From NCBI GenBank assembly GCA_943736015.1, contig OX031062.1, positions 31,345,462 through 31,409,461 on the forward strand: a DNA stretch of 64,000 nt, given 5' to 3'. The notes below the pieces were generated by a model, which was not told the origin of the DNA, did no database searches, and saw only the letters and a program-made list of their open reading frames with translations. A program made the translations under genes and the position numbers. Shown one piece after another: positions 22,636 through 33,288 of this stretch. Position 1 is the first letter of the stretch, and every line of letters begins with the position of its first letter. Source of the DNA: Tridacna crocea (lineage: Eukaryota; Mollusca; Bivalvia; Cardiida; Cardiidae).

Positions 22636-23196
22636 TGTTATGTACATACCCAGTTATTCCTAGCTTTGTTCATGTGTGTATCTATTTTTGAATGGTTTTC
22701 CCCTGTTGCTATTTTTAGAACTGAACTCTCTCTTGTAGAATATTGTGCTGGAAGTTTCCAGGCCTTTATACAATCTGATTACTAAGAATTATGCAACTGA
22801 TTTTAACATGAATTTTCTGGAAGTTTCCCTGTTATTATAAAAGGAAAAGCTTTTTACATCTCAGTGTTCACTAGTTAATACATGATTGCCAGACTACAGT
22901 GGGGATTATTTTGTGTTTGTGTCATATAATTAGTGCTTGGATTACATTCAGTTGGATTAGGATCAGACTAGACTAAAGTGAGGATTATTTCATGTGCTTG
23001 GATTACATTCAGTTTGGATCAGGATCAGATTGGAATTAAGACTGGAATGATTTGTCTTTTGAATTTAACGTCTAAGGTATTGTTTTGTACTATTGTAATA
23101 TTGTCACTGTTTATTTGATATTTTTGTTAATAAATTCTGTTAATTGTTATCGTTTGTTGCTGGCTTCTACTTTCTAGTTACACCTGACTCGTAACA
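22636..23196 (+). repeat. 3' LTR of the Gmr1-like element
   Basis: 561 bp, identical to the 5' LTR except for A at 23182 and T at 23185. It directly follows the polypurine tract and is followed by the GCAC target duplication. Confidence 0.95.
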
Positions 23197-23240
23197 GCAC
23201 TACTTACAATATGCTCTAGCAAAGAAGCAAAAATCTACTG

Positions 23241-23473
23241 TTAAATCTTTACCAAACAGCAAAATTTTGGATTTGTGTCCAAATTGAAAGCATTTGCAGA
23301 CAACAATATTATTATGAATCAAAAATTTAAGTTTGATTTTGGGAAAAGTAGAAGTCATTGTGGAAAAAGGAGAAAATGCTGGTTATTAGCATTTTCTCCT
23401 TTTCCCACAATATTTTCAAAAGGCTTTTTTTGGTAGGGTCGTTAAAAAACCAGTTTGTATGGTAAAGGGTTAA
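23241..23473. mobile_element. Form A hairpin MITE
   Basis: Complete, TTAA to TTAA, directly right of the retrotransposon; hairpin centre GGTTATTAGC has one mismatch. Confidence 0.85.
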
Positions 23474-23538
23474 TCATTAGGAGAGGGGCAACTTAACAAA
23501 ACATTAAAACATTACTGCTTTAAGAATTCAAAAATGGA

Positions 23539-23910
23539 GTATCAACTCTTTACCAATTAACAAAATTTAAGACTTCCCCAAATTGAAAGCATTTGCAGAC
23601 CGCAATGAGAAATTGTCTGAAAAGTGGGACGTGTCTTTTGCATGGTTACAAGCATTTTCTCTGGTTGTACATGTAAAATATTATCGTAACCCATTACCAC
23701 ACAGCAAAATTTTGGACCTATCCAAAAGCATTTACAGATGACAGTTCTAAAGAGGCTCAATTGGTGCAATTATGCTTTGTTAGGGTAGAAAACTATGTGG
23801 GAAAAGGAGAAAATGCTGGTTACCAGCATTTTCTCCTTTTCCCACAATGTTTTCAAAAAGCTTCCTCCTGAAGGGCCTTAAAAGTCATCATAGTTTGGTA
23901 AAGGGTTAAG
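23539..23910. mobile_element. Form A pair
   Basis: A decayed unit (23539-23685) and a good copy (23685-23910) with a perfect GGTTACC core. Confidence 0.78.
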
Positions 23911-23932
23911 TTTTATCCATCTTTAAGATTTC

Positions 23933-24405
23933 TACCAAACATTGTTAACATTGGGACCGCCTGGTGAAGGGTTAATATTACTTAACTCTTTACCAAACGA
24001 CAAAATTTTATACTCGTCCAATTTAAAAGAATCTGCAGATGACAAAATAAAAGTGACTGAAAATTTTGAATTTGTTTTTGTGAAGGGTTGAAAACATTGT
24101 GGAAAAAGTTTCCCACAATATTTTCTGCAGGCTTTTTTCTCAGGGTCTTCAAAAGTAGTGATTGTGTGGTAATGGGTTAACCCATTACCACACAATCCCT
24201 ACTTTTGGCAACCTTGAGAAAGATGCTTTTAGAAAACACTGTGGGAAAAGAAGAAAATGCTGGTAACCAGCAGTTTCCCCTTTTCCCACAATGTTTTCTG
24301 CCATTTGCAAAACAAATTTCAAATTTTCAGTCACTTTTATTTTGTCATCTGCAAATGCTTTCGATTCAGACAGACCTAAAATTTTGTTGTTTGGTAATGA
24401 GTTAA
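23933..24405. mobile_element. Form A array with a tiny relic
   Basis: 23933-23975 keeps only the two outer ends. 23982-24180 has lost the inner core, leaving GTGGAAAAAGTTTCCCAC. 24177-24405 is complete and shares TTAA with it. Confidence 0.82.
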
Positions 24406-24506
24406 GAGAGGTTTCTCCTTTTGCAGCAACGTTTTTAGAAGATATCTGGTTCCTGAATGAAAAAGTCATCGGCTGAAAAGATAGTGCCAAAAACTTTCAA
24501 TCTTAC

Positions 24507-24580
24507 CATCCTCCTTCAAGTCATTCTTCTGTCTCTTTGCCAGTCTAGGGTCCAACCAATGGGTGTTTTCTGTGTTGTGA
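24507..24580 (-). CDS. MAGI: MAGI-family scaffold, fifth coding exon (second half of WW1)
   Basis: A 74-bp exon with acceptor TGTTTTCTAG and donor GTAAG. Its first base completes the aspartate codon left by the previous exon. It then reads HNTENTHWLDPRLAKRQK and an acidic tail, with one base left over. Together with the previous exon this gives a WW domain with tryptophans at 291 and 313 and proline at 316 of the assembled protein. The exon is too short to stand out as an open frame and was found by looking for the missing half of WW1. The next exon, expected to carry WW2, was not found in the window. Confidence 0.83.
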
Positions 24581-24758
24581 CTAGAAAACAGAAATTTTTA
24601 ACCACAAATTTTAACATGGGGATTGAGCTTGTACAACACCATGAATGGTTAAGTCAAATAATGCAAGGGAGATAAATTTGTTAAAACTGAGTCATAACAT
24701 GGTTATTTCCCATGGACTACACCTATACAAATAGCTGTTAACTTGCAAGTCTTGAATT

Positions 24759-24984
24759 TTAACTATTTTTCCAAAGAACATAATTCTACGCTAGTCCAAA
24801 TTGGACACATCTGCAGATGACAAAATGACTTAAAGATTTAAATTTGTTTTGGGAAGACAAGAAAACATTGTAGGAAAAAGGAGAAAAAGCTGGTTACCAG
24901 CATTTTCTCCTTTTCCCACAATGTTTTCAGAAGGCTTCTTTCTCTGGGTCATGAAAGACAGGGATCATATTGGATAGGGTTTAA
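24759..24984. mobile_element. Form A hairpin MITE
   Basis: TTAA to TTAA, with a strong GGTTACC core. It begins about 180 bp upstream of the fifth MAGI exon in its intron. Confidence 0.84.
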
Positions 24985-25453
24985 AGCCCAAATAGAAGGA
25001 AGAAGGCTTTTGAAAACTTTTTAGGAACTTTGGTAATGAGCAATTTTTCCTATACTCACAAAATATTCAATCCTTCCTGAGGAAAACCCATTAAGTTGAA
25101 CCAAAATCATTTTCATGCCAGCAGTTCCTCCAATTTAGACAGGTCTAAAATTATGTCCTTTTGTAGAGAGTTGGTTGGTTGAATTGGGGTTTAACGCCAC
25201 TTTAACAGCTAAGGTCATCTCATGGCGGTCGGTGACGCAGATGTGTTTTCCTGGCTTTCTCACACCGGTACTTCCACAACTTTCTTTCCAAAGCCAGTGA
25301 CTACTTTTCTCACATGCTTCAGCAGAGGTGAGAGGCGAAAATACGCCGGAAAGAAAGTTCGCTTCAACCGGGAATCGAACTCACAACCACCAGGTCAGGA
25401 GTCCGACACGCTCACCACTGAGCCATCCGGGCGGGCTTTTTGTAGAGAGTTAA
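24985..25453. mobile_element. Decayed form A unit split by a SINE
   Basis: Arms at 24985-25172 and 25438-25453 with a lost core; the SINE at 25173 sits near its right end. Confidence 0.6.
25173..25437 (-). mobile_element. tRNA-derived SINE inserted in a hairpin MITE
   Basis: 265 bp. On the minus strand it begins with a tRNA-like head (GGATGGCTCAGTGGTGAGCG, then the B box GAGTTCGATTCCC) and ends in GGCGTTAAACCCCAATTCAA followed by CCAACCAA. A 14-bp target duplication TTTTGTAGAGAGTT (25159-25172 and 25438-25451) brackets it and belongs to the end of a MITE. The tail is a type common in bivalve SINEs (V-SINE or RUDI-like group suspected). The family name is not certain. Confidence 0.82.
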
Positions 25454-25674
25454 CCCATTACCAAACGACAATATTTTAGACTGGTCCAAACTGAAAGCAT
25501 TTGCAGATGACAAAATAAAAGTGATTGAAAATTTGAATTTTGTTTTGTGAAGGGTAGAAAACCTGAGAAAAGGAGAAAATGCTGGTTACCAGCATTTTCT
25601 CCTTTTCCCACAATGTTTTCTAAAGTCTTCTTTCTCAGGGGCGTCAAAAGTAGGGATTGTGTGGTAATGGGTTA
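25450..25674. mobile_element. Form A hairpin MITE
   Basis: Complete left end; right end GGGTTATC. Core has a 3-base deletion in one arm. Confidence 0.84.
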
Positions 25675-26126
25675 TCTCTAAGCCAAACATTAGGAATTTA
25701 GACAAGTCCAAATGAAGAGGATTTAGAGACAAGAACACCACAAGTATGTCTCACAAACTGAAATTTGTTTTATTGGTTGTATTGGGGTTCATGGCGGTCG
25801 GTGACCCACATGTGTTTTCTGGCTTTCTCACACCAGTACTAACACACTTTCTTTCCAAAGCCACTGACTACTTTTCTCACATGCTTCAGCAGAGGTGAGA
25901 GGCTTAAAATACACCGTTAACAATGTTCACTTCAAACGGGTATCAAAAACACAACCACCAGGCCATGAGTCTAACACGCTCACCACTGAGCCACCCGGGC
26001 GGGCAAAATTTGTTTTAGGAAGAGTAGATAACATTGTTGGTAACCTGCATTTTCTTCTGTTCCAACAATGGTTTCAATAGGTTTCTTTCTAAGGGTCGTT
26101 GAAAGTCGGAATTGCGTGTTAAAGGA
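25674..26126. mobile_element. Decayed form A unit split by a SINE
   Basis: Left arm 25674-25772, the second SINE, then 26006-26126 with a shortened core around GGTAACC. Confidence 0.62.
25773..26005 (-). mobile_element. tRNA-derived SINE, shorter second copy
   Basis: Same family as 25173-25437 but about 30 bp shorter and more diverged, with a damaged B box. It has its own 12-bp duplication AAATTTGTTTTA (25761-25772 and 26006-26017), again within a hairpin MITE. Confidence 0.78.
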
Positions 26127-26246
26127 CTGATGCACTTATACATTGAGTATAGGAGCCAAGCAGTCATTTTTTACCAGATCATTTACACTGAATCCTATTG
26201 ATGGCACAGCAAAATACACTATGTCAGGCCTTTTTTTATGATTGAA

Positions 26247-26646
26247 TTAACCCATTACCACACAATCCCTACTTTTGACGCCTCTGAGAAAGAAGCCTTC
26301 AGAAAACATTGTAGGAAAAGGAGAAAATGCTGGTTACCAGCATTTTCTCCTTTTCCCACAATGTTTTCTACCCTTCAAAAAACAAATTTCAAATTTTCAG
26401 TCACTTTTATTTTGTCATCTGCAAATGCTTTCAATTTTAACAAGTCTAAAATATTGTCGTTTGGTAATGAGTTAACCCTTTACCAAACAATCCCGACTTC
26501 TAACGACCCCGAGAAAGAAGCCTTCTTGAAAACAATGTTTTCTACCCTTCCCAAAACAAATTTCAAATTTTGAGCAACTGTTATTTTGTGGTCTGCAAGT
26601 GCTCTCATTTTGGACTAATCTAAAATTGTGGTTTGGTAAAAATTTA
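26247..26646. mobile_element. Form A pair, second unit without hairpin
   Basis: 26247-26475 is complete with core 26302-26368. 26472-26646 retains both arms, but the core is collapsed to GAAAACAATGTTTTC. Confidence 0.86.
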
Positions 26647-26845
26647 ATCATAAGTGAAACAACTCTATTCAAGGTGTTCATGTAAAGCACCCAAGTTACA
26701 TAGCTGAAGTATCAACTGTGGCAGGGTAAACAATGGTTAATTCTGAAAGTATTTCACATTTCAGTTAGTATGTCCCTTAGATCATTTTCTCTTAGTGCTC
26801 CAGCAAATATTTTGGAATTAGCTCACATTACAAAATAAAGATTGA

Positions 26846-27050
26846 ACTCTTTACCACACAACAAAATTTTAGACTTAATCAAACTGAAAGTATTTGCAGA
26901 CTATAAACTTGGTGTAATTATAAAGATGATCTTTTATCTCTGACAAAATGCTGGTTACCAGCATCTTCCTCCTTTTCCCACGATGTTTCCAAAAGCCTTC
27001 TTTAGGGAAAGACAACACATAAGATCATAATTATTATGGTAAAGACCTAA
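26846..27050. mobile_element. Form A hairpin MITE next to an exon
   Basis: Diverged, TTAA sites lost. It ends 30 bp from the fourth MAGI exon, just beyond the splice donor. Confidence 0.72.
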
Positions 27051-27079
27051 CAGTATCCCTGTTAGATCTAGGTACATAC

Positions 27080-27371
27080 TCTATAAAGTAAGGATGACCA
27101 TCATCTGTAAAGGCTTTTTCCCAGTTCGGTGGCAGTGGACCCAAACTTTCTGAGCTACTAGAGCGTTCCAGAGACTTCGCTCGAGGTGGTGGATCTGGTA
27201 TTTTTTTCCTAGGGGTTCTTGGTGACTTTGTTGGCAAGTCTGGGTTACTGTGATTTCGTTGACGATTTGGGTCACCTGCCTGGATGGGCTGAATGCTACT
27301 TATTGAACTAGATCGTCTCACTATTTGACCTTGCGGGTCTTTTGGTGGTTTTGGAGTTCCATACAGATTAC
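27080..27371 (-). CDS. MAGI: MAGI-family scaffold, fourth coding exon (linker and first half of WW1)
   Basis: A 292-bp exon opening after a TTGTGACAG acceptor and ending at a GTATGT donor. It starts with GNLYGTPKPPKDPQG, the end of the guanylate-kinase-like region in MAGI proteins. A serine/proline/arginine-rich linker of about 70 residues follows, with basic clusters (TPRKK, PPPRAKS). The exon closes with LGPLPPNWEKAF and PYFI, the first half of WW1, with W at residue 291. The aspartate codon is split and is completed by the exon at 24580. A decayed hairpin MITE ends only about 30 bp beyond the donor. The linker is shorter than the vertebrate one. Confidence 0.88.
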
Positions 27372-27569
27372 CTGTCACAATAAATTATCAATGTGAGATA
27401 AATATTTCAAAATATTCAATGCAGCCTATGATTGATTTTTTGCATCTTTTGCTTACATATAAGACAGCTGATTTAAAAAGTTTGATATAGGAAGACATTT
27501 GTAAGTCTTTCAAATGAGTAATTTCTTAAATTGCCATGTTTTTATTTTATAGGCTGTTTTATTCAATCC

Positions 27570-28427
27570 TTAACCATTTTTTTACAGCCCTGAGAAAGAA
27601 GCCTTAAAGAAAACTTTGTGGGAAAAGGAGAAAATGCTGGTTACCAGCATTTTCTCCTTTTCCCACAATGTTTTCTACCCTTCACAAAACAAATTTCAAG
27701 TCACTTTTATTTTGTCTTCTGCAAATGCTTTTGATTTTGACAAACCTAAAATTTTGTCATTTGGTAAAGAGTTAACCCTTTACCTCACAATCCGAAGTTT
27801 AACAAGCTTGAGGGAGGAGGAATTTTGAGAACATTACAGGAAGAGGAAACAATGCTGGTAACCAATATTTTCTCAAATTCCAACCATGTGCTCAACCCTT
27901 CGAAAAAAGAATTTCATTTTTTAAAACTTTTTTCAAACTTTTTTCATTTTTAGACAATATATTGATTGTGACCTAACTCTTTATCACATGATAAAGTCTT
28001 AGAGTTGTCTGGATTAAAAGCATCTGCAGATGCCAATTTAACTCATTACCAAACGACAATATTATAGACTTGTCCAAATTGAAAGCATTTGCAGACGACA
28101 AAGTAAATGTGACTGAAAATTTGAAATTTGTTTTGTGAAGGTAGAGATCATTTTGGGAAAAGGAGAGAATGCTGGTTACAAGCATTTTCTCCTTTTCCCA
28201 CAATGTTTTCTAAAGTCTTCTTTCTCAAAGGCATCAAAAGTAGGGATTGTGTGGTAATGGGTTAAATGTGTTTCAAATGATGGAATATGTCTATGACAGG
28301 AATAACAAACATGGTGGGAAAAGGAGAAAACATTGTTAACAGCATTTTTTACTTTTCCCACGATGTTTTCAAAATGTTTCTTCCTCAGACTTGTTGTAAG
28401 TATTGAATATGTGAGAATAGGTAAAAG
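27570..28427. mobile_element. Form A array in the 1.2-kb MAGI intron
   Basis: Units 27570-27775 (good core), 27772-27965 (decayed), 27972-28041 (arm only), 28038-28265 (good) and 28262-28427 (diverged, centre TGTTAACAGC). Four of the junctions use a shared or adjacent TTAA. Confidence 0.8.
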
Positions 28428-28499
28428 GATAGGACATTTCTGAATGGGCTAAAAGAAACAGAGATGAAAAGGAGAAAACACCAAATAGCATCATCTCTA

Positions 28500-28727
<228 letters not shown>

Positions 28728-28905
28728 TTACAAAAGACAGAGTTTCTTTCTCTATAATCCTACACACACATAGAAAAGGGGTAGCAAAATAAACTGCCTG
28801 TTATGCCAATTTCATCCAGTTGTAACCAAAGAAATCTGAATCTACAACATTATCATATTTAGCTCTTATTTAGCTCTTTACCATGGAAAAAAGCTTTGGA
28901 CTGGT

Positions 28906-29129
28906 TTAACTATTTACCAAACAGCAAAATTTTGGGCTGGTCCAAATTGAAAGCATTTGTAGATGACAAAGGTAGCTCAATTGATGAAACTCGTCTTTGA
29001 TAGGATAGAAAACACTGTGGGAAAAGGAGAAAATGCTGGTTACCAGCATTTTCTCCTTTTCCCACAGTGTTTTCAAAAGCTATCTTTTACAAGGTGATTT
29101 AAAGTTGGGATTATGTGGTAAAGAGTTAA
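28906..29129. mobile_element. Form A hairpin MITE
   Basis: Complete, TTAA to TTAA, with CACTGTGG paired to CCACAGTG in the arms, a compensated change. An arm remnant precedes it at about 28871-28905. Confidence 0.85.
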
Positions 29130-29256
29130 ATTGAGAGCTGTTGCACACTTAGAAAAAAGTCAAATCAAATATGGTTGAAAATTGTCTCTTACTGCGGATC
29201 ATTGCTTTGACAATGGTCAAGTGGAAAAACTGCCAGTGGCTTGGAAAGAATATTGA

Positions 29257-29690
29257 TACAAGAGGACCATGATAATCCTATATCGCTCACCTGAGTACCA
29301 AGCAGCACAGGTCTAAGATAAAGATAAATACCAAATATCAAGGTTCAAGGCCAAATGATAATGTAACAAGACCAGCAAAATGTCTCAATTTGACTCGAGA
29401 CTTCGATCTGGAGAAGCAAAAAGTATGGTAAAAATGAAGATCAAAGTGAAATTACTCAAAATTTGCACTAGGTAGAGTTATTGTTCTTGCACACTGTACT
29501 TGGTAATATTGCAACAAACATGCATACCAAGTTTGAAGTAGTTCGGACATGAGACGACAAAATTATATTCCAGATGGTACTAAATGCTGTAAAAATGACA
29601 TTCAAAATGAAATAACCCAAAGAAAGCACGAGGTAGAGTTACAATTCTTGTGCACTGTACTTCCAAATATTGCTCAGGTGAGATAAAAAG
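29257..29690. mobile_element. Pearl-like element with CACCTGAG ends and 160-bp core
   Basis: Starts ACAAGAGGACCATGATAATCC then TCGCTCACCTGAG and ends TGCTCAGGTGAGATAAAAAG. The core has two units (AGGTAGAGTTA near 29470 and near 29632, period about 161 bp), related to the core at 44430 rather than to that at 41127. Confidence 0.55.
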
Positions 29691-29759
29691 AAACTCCAGG
29701 AAAGCATGGATTTGTACAATAACACTGCAACATAAATGAAATTATGTTGAAAACAGAGA

Positions 29760-30095
29760 AAACTAGAGCCGCCACTAAACGTGATTATACCCCCCATCAG
29801 CTCCTTGTCACAAAAAGAGGTCTTTGTCACAGAATGCAGAATGGTATAGTACTAAAGTATGAGTTGAAAAAAGTTCAAGGGGAGATAATTCCGCAACAAT
29901 TCACAGCAGGGTCATGAAAATTGCACATGCAGAACTATATAGGAATATAGGAACACTGTGTGTAAATATGAGTTCAGTACACTAAAAAGTGTTGAGCATT
30001 GTTTCGGACAAATTTGTGTCTACAGATGGACAGACAGCCAGCCATGGCAATTCCAGTATGCCCCCCCCCTCCACTCCCCTTTGAGGGGTATAACA
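29760..30095. mobile_element. ACTAGAGC element, longer copy
   Basis: Begins AACTAGAGCCGCCACTAAACG and closes with GATGGACAGACAGCCAGCC, TTCCAGTATGCCCCC and the small hairpin CCCCTTTGAGGGG. The shared start, tail and CAG/GACA tract tie it to 30838. Confidence 0.45.
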
Positions 30096-30403
30096 ATCAA
30101 TTTCAAAAAAGATTATCAACATTATAGTTCGGTTTACAGAAATTCATTTATATGCAGAGAGATGTTGCTTGTCAGAAGCAAATTTTCTTTTCCTCATCGT
30201 TTCACAAGAGGTCTACTGCATCAATGCAAACAGGCTGCAGTAGTGAAATTAAAGAGAAAATAAAAAAATATGGAATTTATCAATTTTAGACAGTGAAAAC
30301 TAGGATGGTAGGAAATAGTGTAATTGCCAATAATGAGAATGGTACACTTTCATCATATAAATATTTCACACTATTATTGATGATAATCAAGTACATTGTA
30401 GTA

Positions 30404-30633
30404 TTAACCCTTTACCACACAACTAAATTTTAGACTTGTCCAAACTCAAAGCACTTGCAGACGACGTTTTCAATGTGGCTGAAGTGATGAAATTTTTCCT
30501 TGTTAGGGTAGAAAAAACATTGCGGGATAAGAAGAAAATGCTGGTCACCAGCATTTTCTCCTATTCCCCTCAATGTTTTTAAAAGGCTTCTACCACAGAG
30601 TTGTTCAAAGTCGACATTGTATGGTAAAGGGTC
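30404..30633. mobile_element. Form A hairpin MITE
   Basis: Left TTAA intact, right end GGGTCGAG. Core centre GGTCACC is symmetric. Confidence 0.8.
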
Positions 30634-30689
30634 GAGTCATTGACATAGTCACAGGTCATTAGACAGCCCACAATCCACCACAAGATGAC

Positions 30690-31190
30690 AAAGATGTTCA
30701 CATATCTGATTTGAAAGCATTTTGAGGACAACAAAATGATACTTTAATTGATATTTCTTTTTTGAAAACATTGTGGGAAGAGGAATATTCTTAACTGGTA
30801 CAGTACCAAATTAGCATAACTCCCTACTAAACAATAACTAGAGCTGTCACTGAATGTGACTTAAAACCCCCACCAGTGCTTTGACAGAAACAGCCAATTA
30901 CTAGTATTTTGTACACAGACAGACGGACGGACGGACACACAGAAAGATAGGCTGATTCCAGTATACCCCCGAAAACATTTGTTGTACAGGGCTATCAAAA
31001 TGTATATTGGTCAAAACTGAAAGCACCTGCAGACAACAAATCAAAATGTGATTCAAATTATCAAACTTTTCTCAGAACGGGCAAAAATGAGTAACGGAGA
31101 AAATGCTGGTAACCAGCATGTTCTCCTTTTCCAAAAAAATTTGAAAAAGCTTTCTTTGTCAGGTGTGAAAATTTTGGATTATGTGGTGTT
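30690..31190. mobile_element. Decayed form A remnants
   Basis: A half unit near 30690-30800 with GAAAACATTGTGGGAAGAGG, and another at about 30990-31190 with a recognisable GGTAACC core. The ACTAGAGC element at 30838 lies between them. Confidence 0.5.
30838..30985. mobile_element. ACTAGAGC element, short copy
   Basis: Starts AACTAGAGCTGTCACTGAATG and runs into GACAGACGGACGGACGGAC and TGATTCCAGTATACCCCC. It is a compact relative of 29760-30095 with no tandem core. Confidence 0.45.
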
Positions 31191-31272
31191 AGGTTTAGGT
31201 TTAGTTTTCTGATAGGGTAGAAAATCTTGTGAAAAAGTGAGGCTTTGTAAGGAACCAGATGTTTTCTAGCCT

Positions 31273-31463
31273 TTAACTCATTACCAAACGACAAAGTTTT
31301 AGGTTTATCCAAATCGAAAGCATTTGCAGACGACAAAATAAAAGTGACTGAAAATTTGAAATTTGTTTTGTGAAGGGTAGAAAACATTGTGAGAAAAGAA
31401 GAAAATGCTAAAGGCTTCTTCGCAGGGTTGTCAAAAGTAGGAATCCTGTGGTAATGGGTTTAA
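31273..31463. mobile_element. Form A unit missing the second half of its core
   Basis: Left arm and first core half are present, then it jumps from GAAAATGCT to AAAGGCTTCT. Its right end forms part of the 90-bp palindrome. Confidence 0.78.
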
Positions 31464-31537
31464 ACATTTTCAAGGGCAAATGATCTCAATTTAAATTGAG
31501 ATCATTTGCCCTTGAAAATGTTTAAACCCATTACCAC
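31448..31537. repeat. Perfect 90-bp palindrome
   Basis: Two 45-bp arms with no spacer, centred between 31492 and 31493, without a single mismatch. Each arm starts with the MITE end GTGGTAATGGGTT and continues into non-MITE sequence. Confidence 0.92.
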
Positions 31538-31582
31538 ATAATGGACAAACCTAAAAAGACAAACCTAAAATATCTGATAGAG

Positions 31583-31923
31583 CTAATCCTTTACCACAAT
31601 TTCCAAATTTGAACAAGGGAGTTAAAGCCTCCTGAAAACCTTGTGGGAAAAGAGAAAATGCTGTTTCCAGCATTTTTTTTTCTCCTTCTCCTACAAAGTT
31701 TACTACACTATCACAGACTCATCAATTCACCAAAATGCAACAATTATTTACAGAGTTCTGAGACGATTCAAATGAATATCCACAACATAGAGTTTGGAAG
31801 AGAAATAGGAAATTTTGAATATCATCACTCCCTCTCATATGGAGCTCTGTTATTTAGTACACTGTTGGCAAATGCTTCCTATTTGAACCAGTCTAAAAAA
31901 TTTGATGTTTGGGAAAGAGTTAA
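31583..31923. mobile_element. Long, diverged form A unit
   Basis: Arms at both ends and a shortened core (GAAAATGCTGTTTCCAGCATTTTT), but about 100 bp of extra sequence in the right half. Confidence 0.6.
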
Positions 31924-32126
31924 TTTTACTCTTATTACATAGACCAAGTTGGCTGGCCATGGATAGATAAACAGTTTGATTTTGCATAATTCTTTCCAAT
32001 AGTTTTACAGAAACACTGATCAATACATATTGATTAGAAATTTGATCTGGGCAACAATCACTTATCTCCATCTACAGGCCAGTTTAACATGACTCATTTT
32101 TCACTACAAATGACCTATTCATACAC

Positions 32127-32660
32127 TTGAACTCTTTACCAAATGACAAAATTTTGGACTAAACCAAATTGAAAGCATTTTAAACAAATAATAATCAGAT
32201 CTAATGATGATTTGTAGCTTTCAAAGGGAAGCAAACATTGGGGGTAAAGGAGAAAATGCTGATTACCAGCATTTTCTCCTTTTCTAATTACAGCATTTTC
32301 TCCTTTTCTCATTATGTTTTAACCCGTTACCAAACGACAATATTTTAGACTGGTCCAAATTGAAAGCATTTGCAGACAACAAAATAAAAGTGACTGAAAA
32401 TTTGAAATTTGTTTTGTGAAGGGTAGAAAACATTGTGGGAAAAGGAGAAAATGCTGGTAACCAGCATTTTCTCCTTTTCCCACAATGTTTTCTAAAGGCT
32501 CCTTTCTCTAGGGCGTCAAAAGTAGGGATTGTGTGGTAATGGGTTAAAAAGCCTTCGCGTTCAAGGTCTAAAACTTTAAGATTGTGTTGTTAAGGGTTAA
32601 GTATAATTAACCCTTTCCTTTTCAGTACTGGATCAATCTAAAATTCTGTCATTTAGTAAT
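32127..32660. mobile_element. Form A array
   Basis: 32127-32322 lacks a right arm and has its CAGCATTTTCTCCTTTTCT half-core duplicated (about 32268 and 32292). 32319-32547 is complete. 32544-32600 and 32607-32660 are small end remnants. Confidence 0.8.
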
Positions 32661-32788
32661 GAGTATTCTAATGCACAGACTGTTCAAAGAATAACAGTTT
32701 CAGAAACTCTCCAGTATGTCGAAATGATTCAATGAAAGCATACATTTTAAGGTTATTTTTTATCTTCTACTCTTTTCATCCATTATCT

Positions 32789-33234
32789 TTAACTCTTTAC
32801 CACACAATCCCGATTTTTACTGACTTTGAAGAAAAGAAGCCTTTGAAATCATTGTGGGAAAAGGAGAAAATGCTGGTTACCAGCATTTTCTCCTTTTCCC
32901 ACAATGTTTTTGAATCTTCACAAAGCAAATTTCATGTTTTGAGTCACATTTATTTTGTCGTCTGCAAATGCTTTGAATTTGGACCAGTCTAAAATTTTGT
33001 CGTTTGGTAAACAGTTAAAGTGTTTAAACCCTTTACCACACAATCCCAACTTTAAATGACCCTTAGAAAGAAGCCTTTTGAAAACATTTTGGGAAAAGGA
33101 GAAAATGCTGTTACCAGCATTTTCTCCTTTTCCCACAATGTTTTCTTCCTTTCCCAAAACAAATTTCAATTTTTGAGTCACATTTATTTTGTCGTCTGCA
33201 AATGCCTCATTTTTGTTGTGTGGTAAAGAGTTAA
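32789..33234. mobile_element. Two form A hairpin MITEs
   Basis: 32789-33018 is complete with a perfect core. 33024-33234 has a slightly shortened right arm. Confidence 0.86.
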
Positions 33235-33288
33235 AAGGATATTAATTATGGTATTTTTTCACCATTCATGCAAGAGTGTACAACAGTT

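Larger units (their letters stand above)
16936..23196 (+). mobile_element. Complete Gmr1-like Ty3/gypsy LTR retrotransposon
   Basis: A 6261-bp element with two 561-bp LTRs starting TG and ending CA, flanked by a 4-bp duplication GCAC (16932-16935 and 23197-23200). It has a tRNA-Pro type primer site, one long gag-pol frame, a polypurine tract and LTR promoter and polyadenylation signals. The LTRs differ at only two sites (17482/23182 and 17485/23185). Both differences turn a CpG of the 5' LTR into CpA or TpG in the 3' LTR, which is the pattern of methyl-cytosine deamination. The integrase lies before the reverse transcriptase, the order known from cod Gmr1 and its relatives. The insertion looks intact and recent and sits among the hairpin MITEs, probably in an intron of the MAGI gene. 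Confidence 0.95.
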
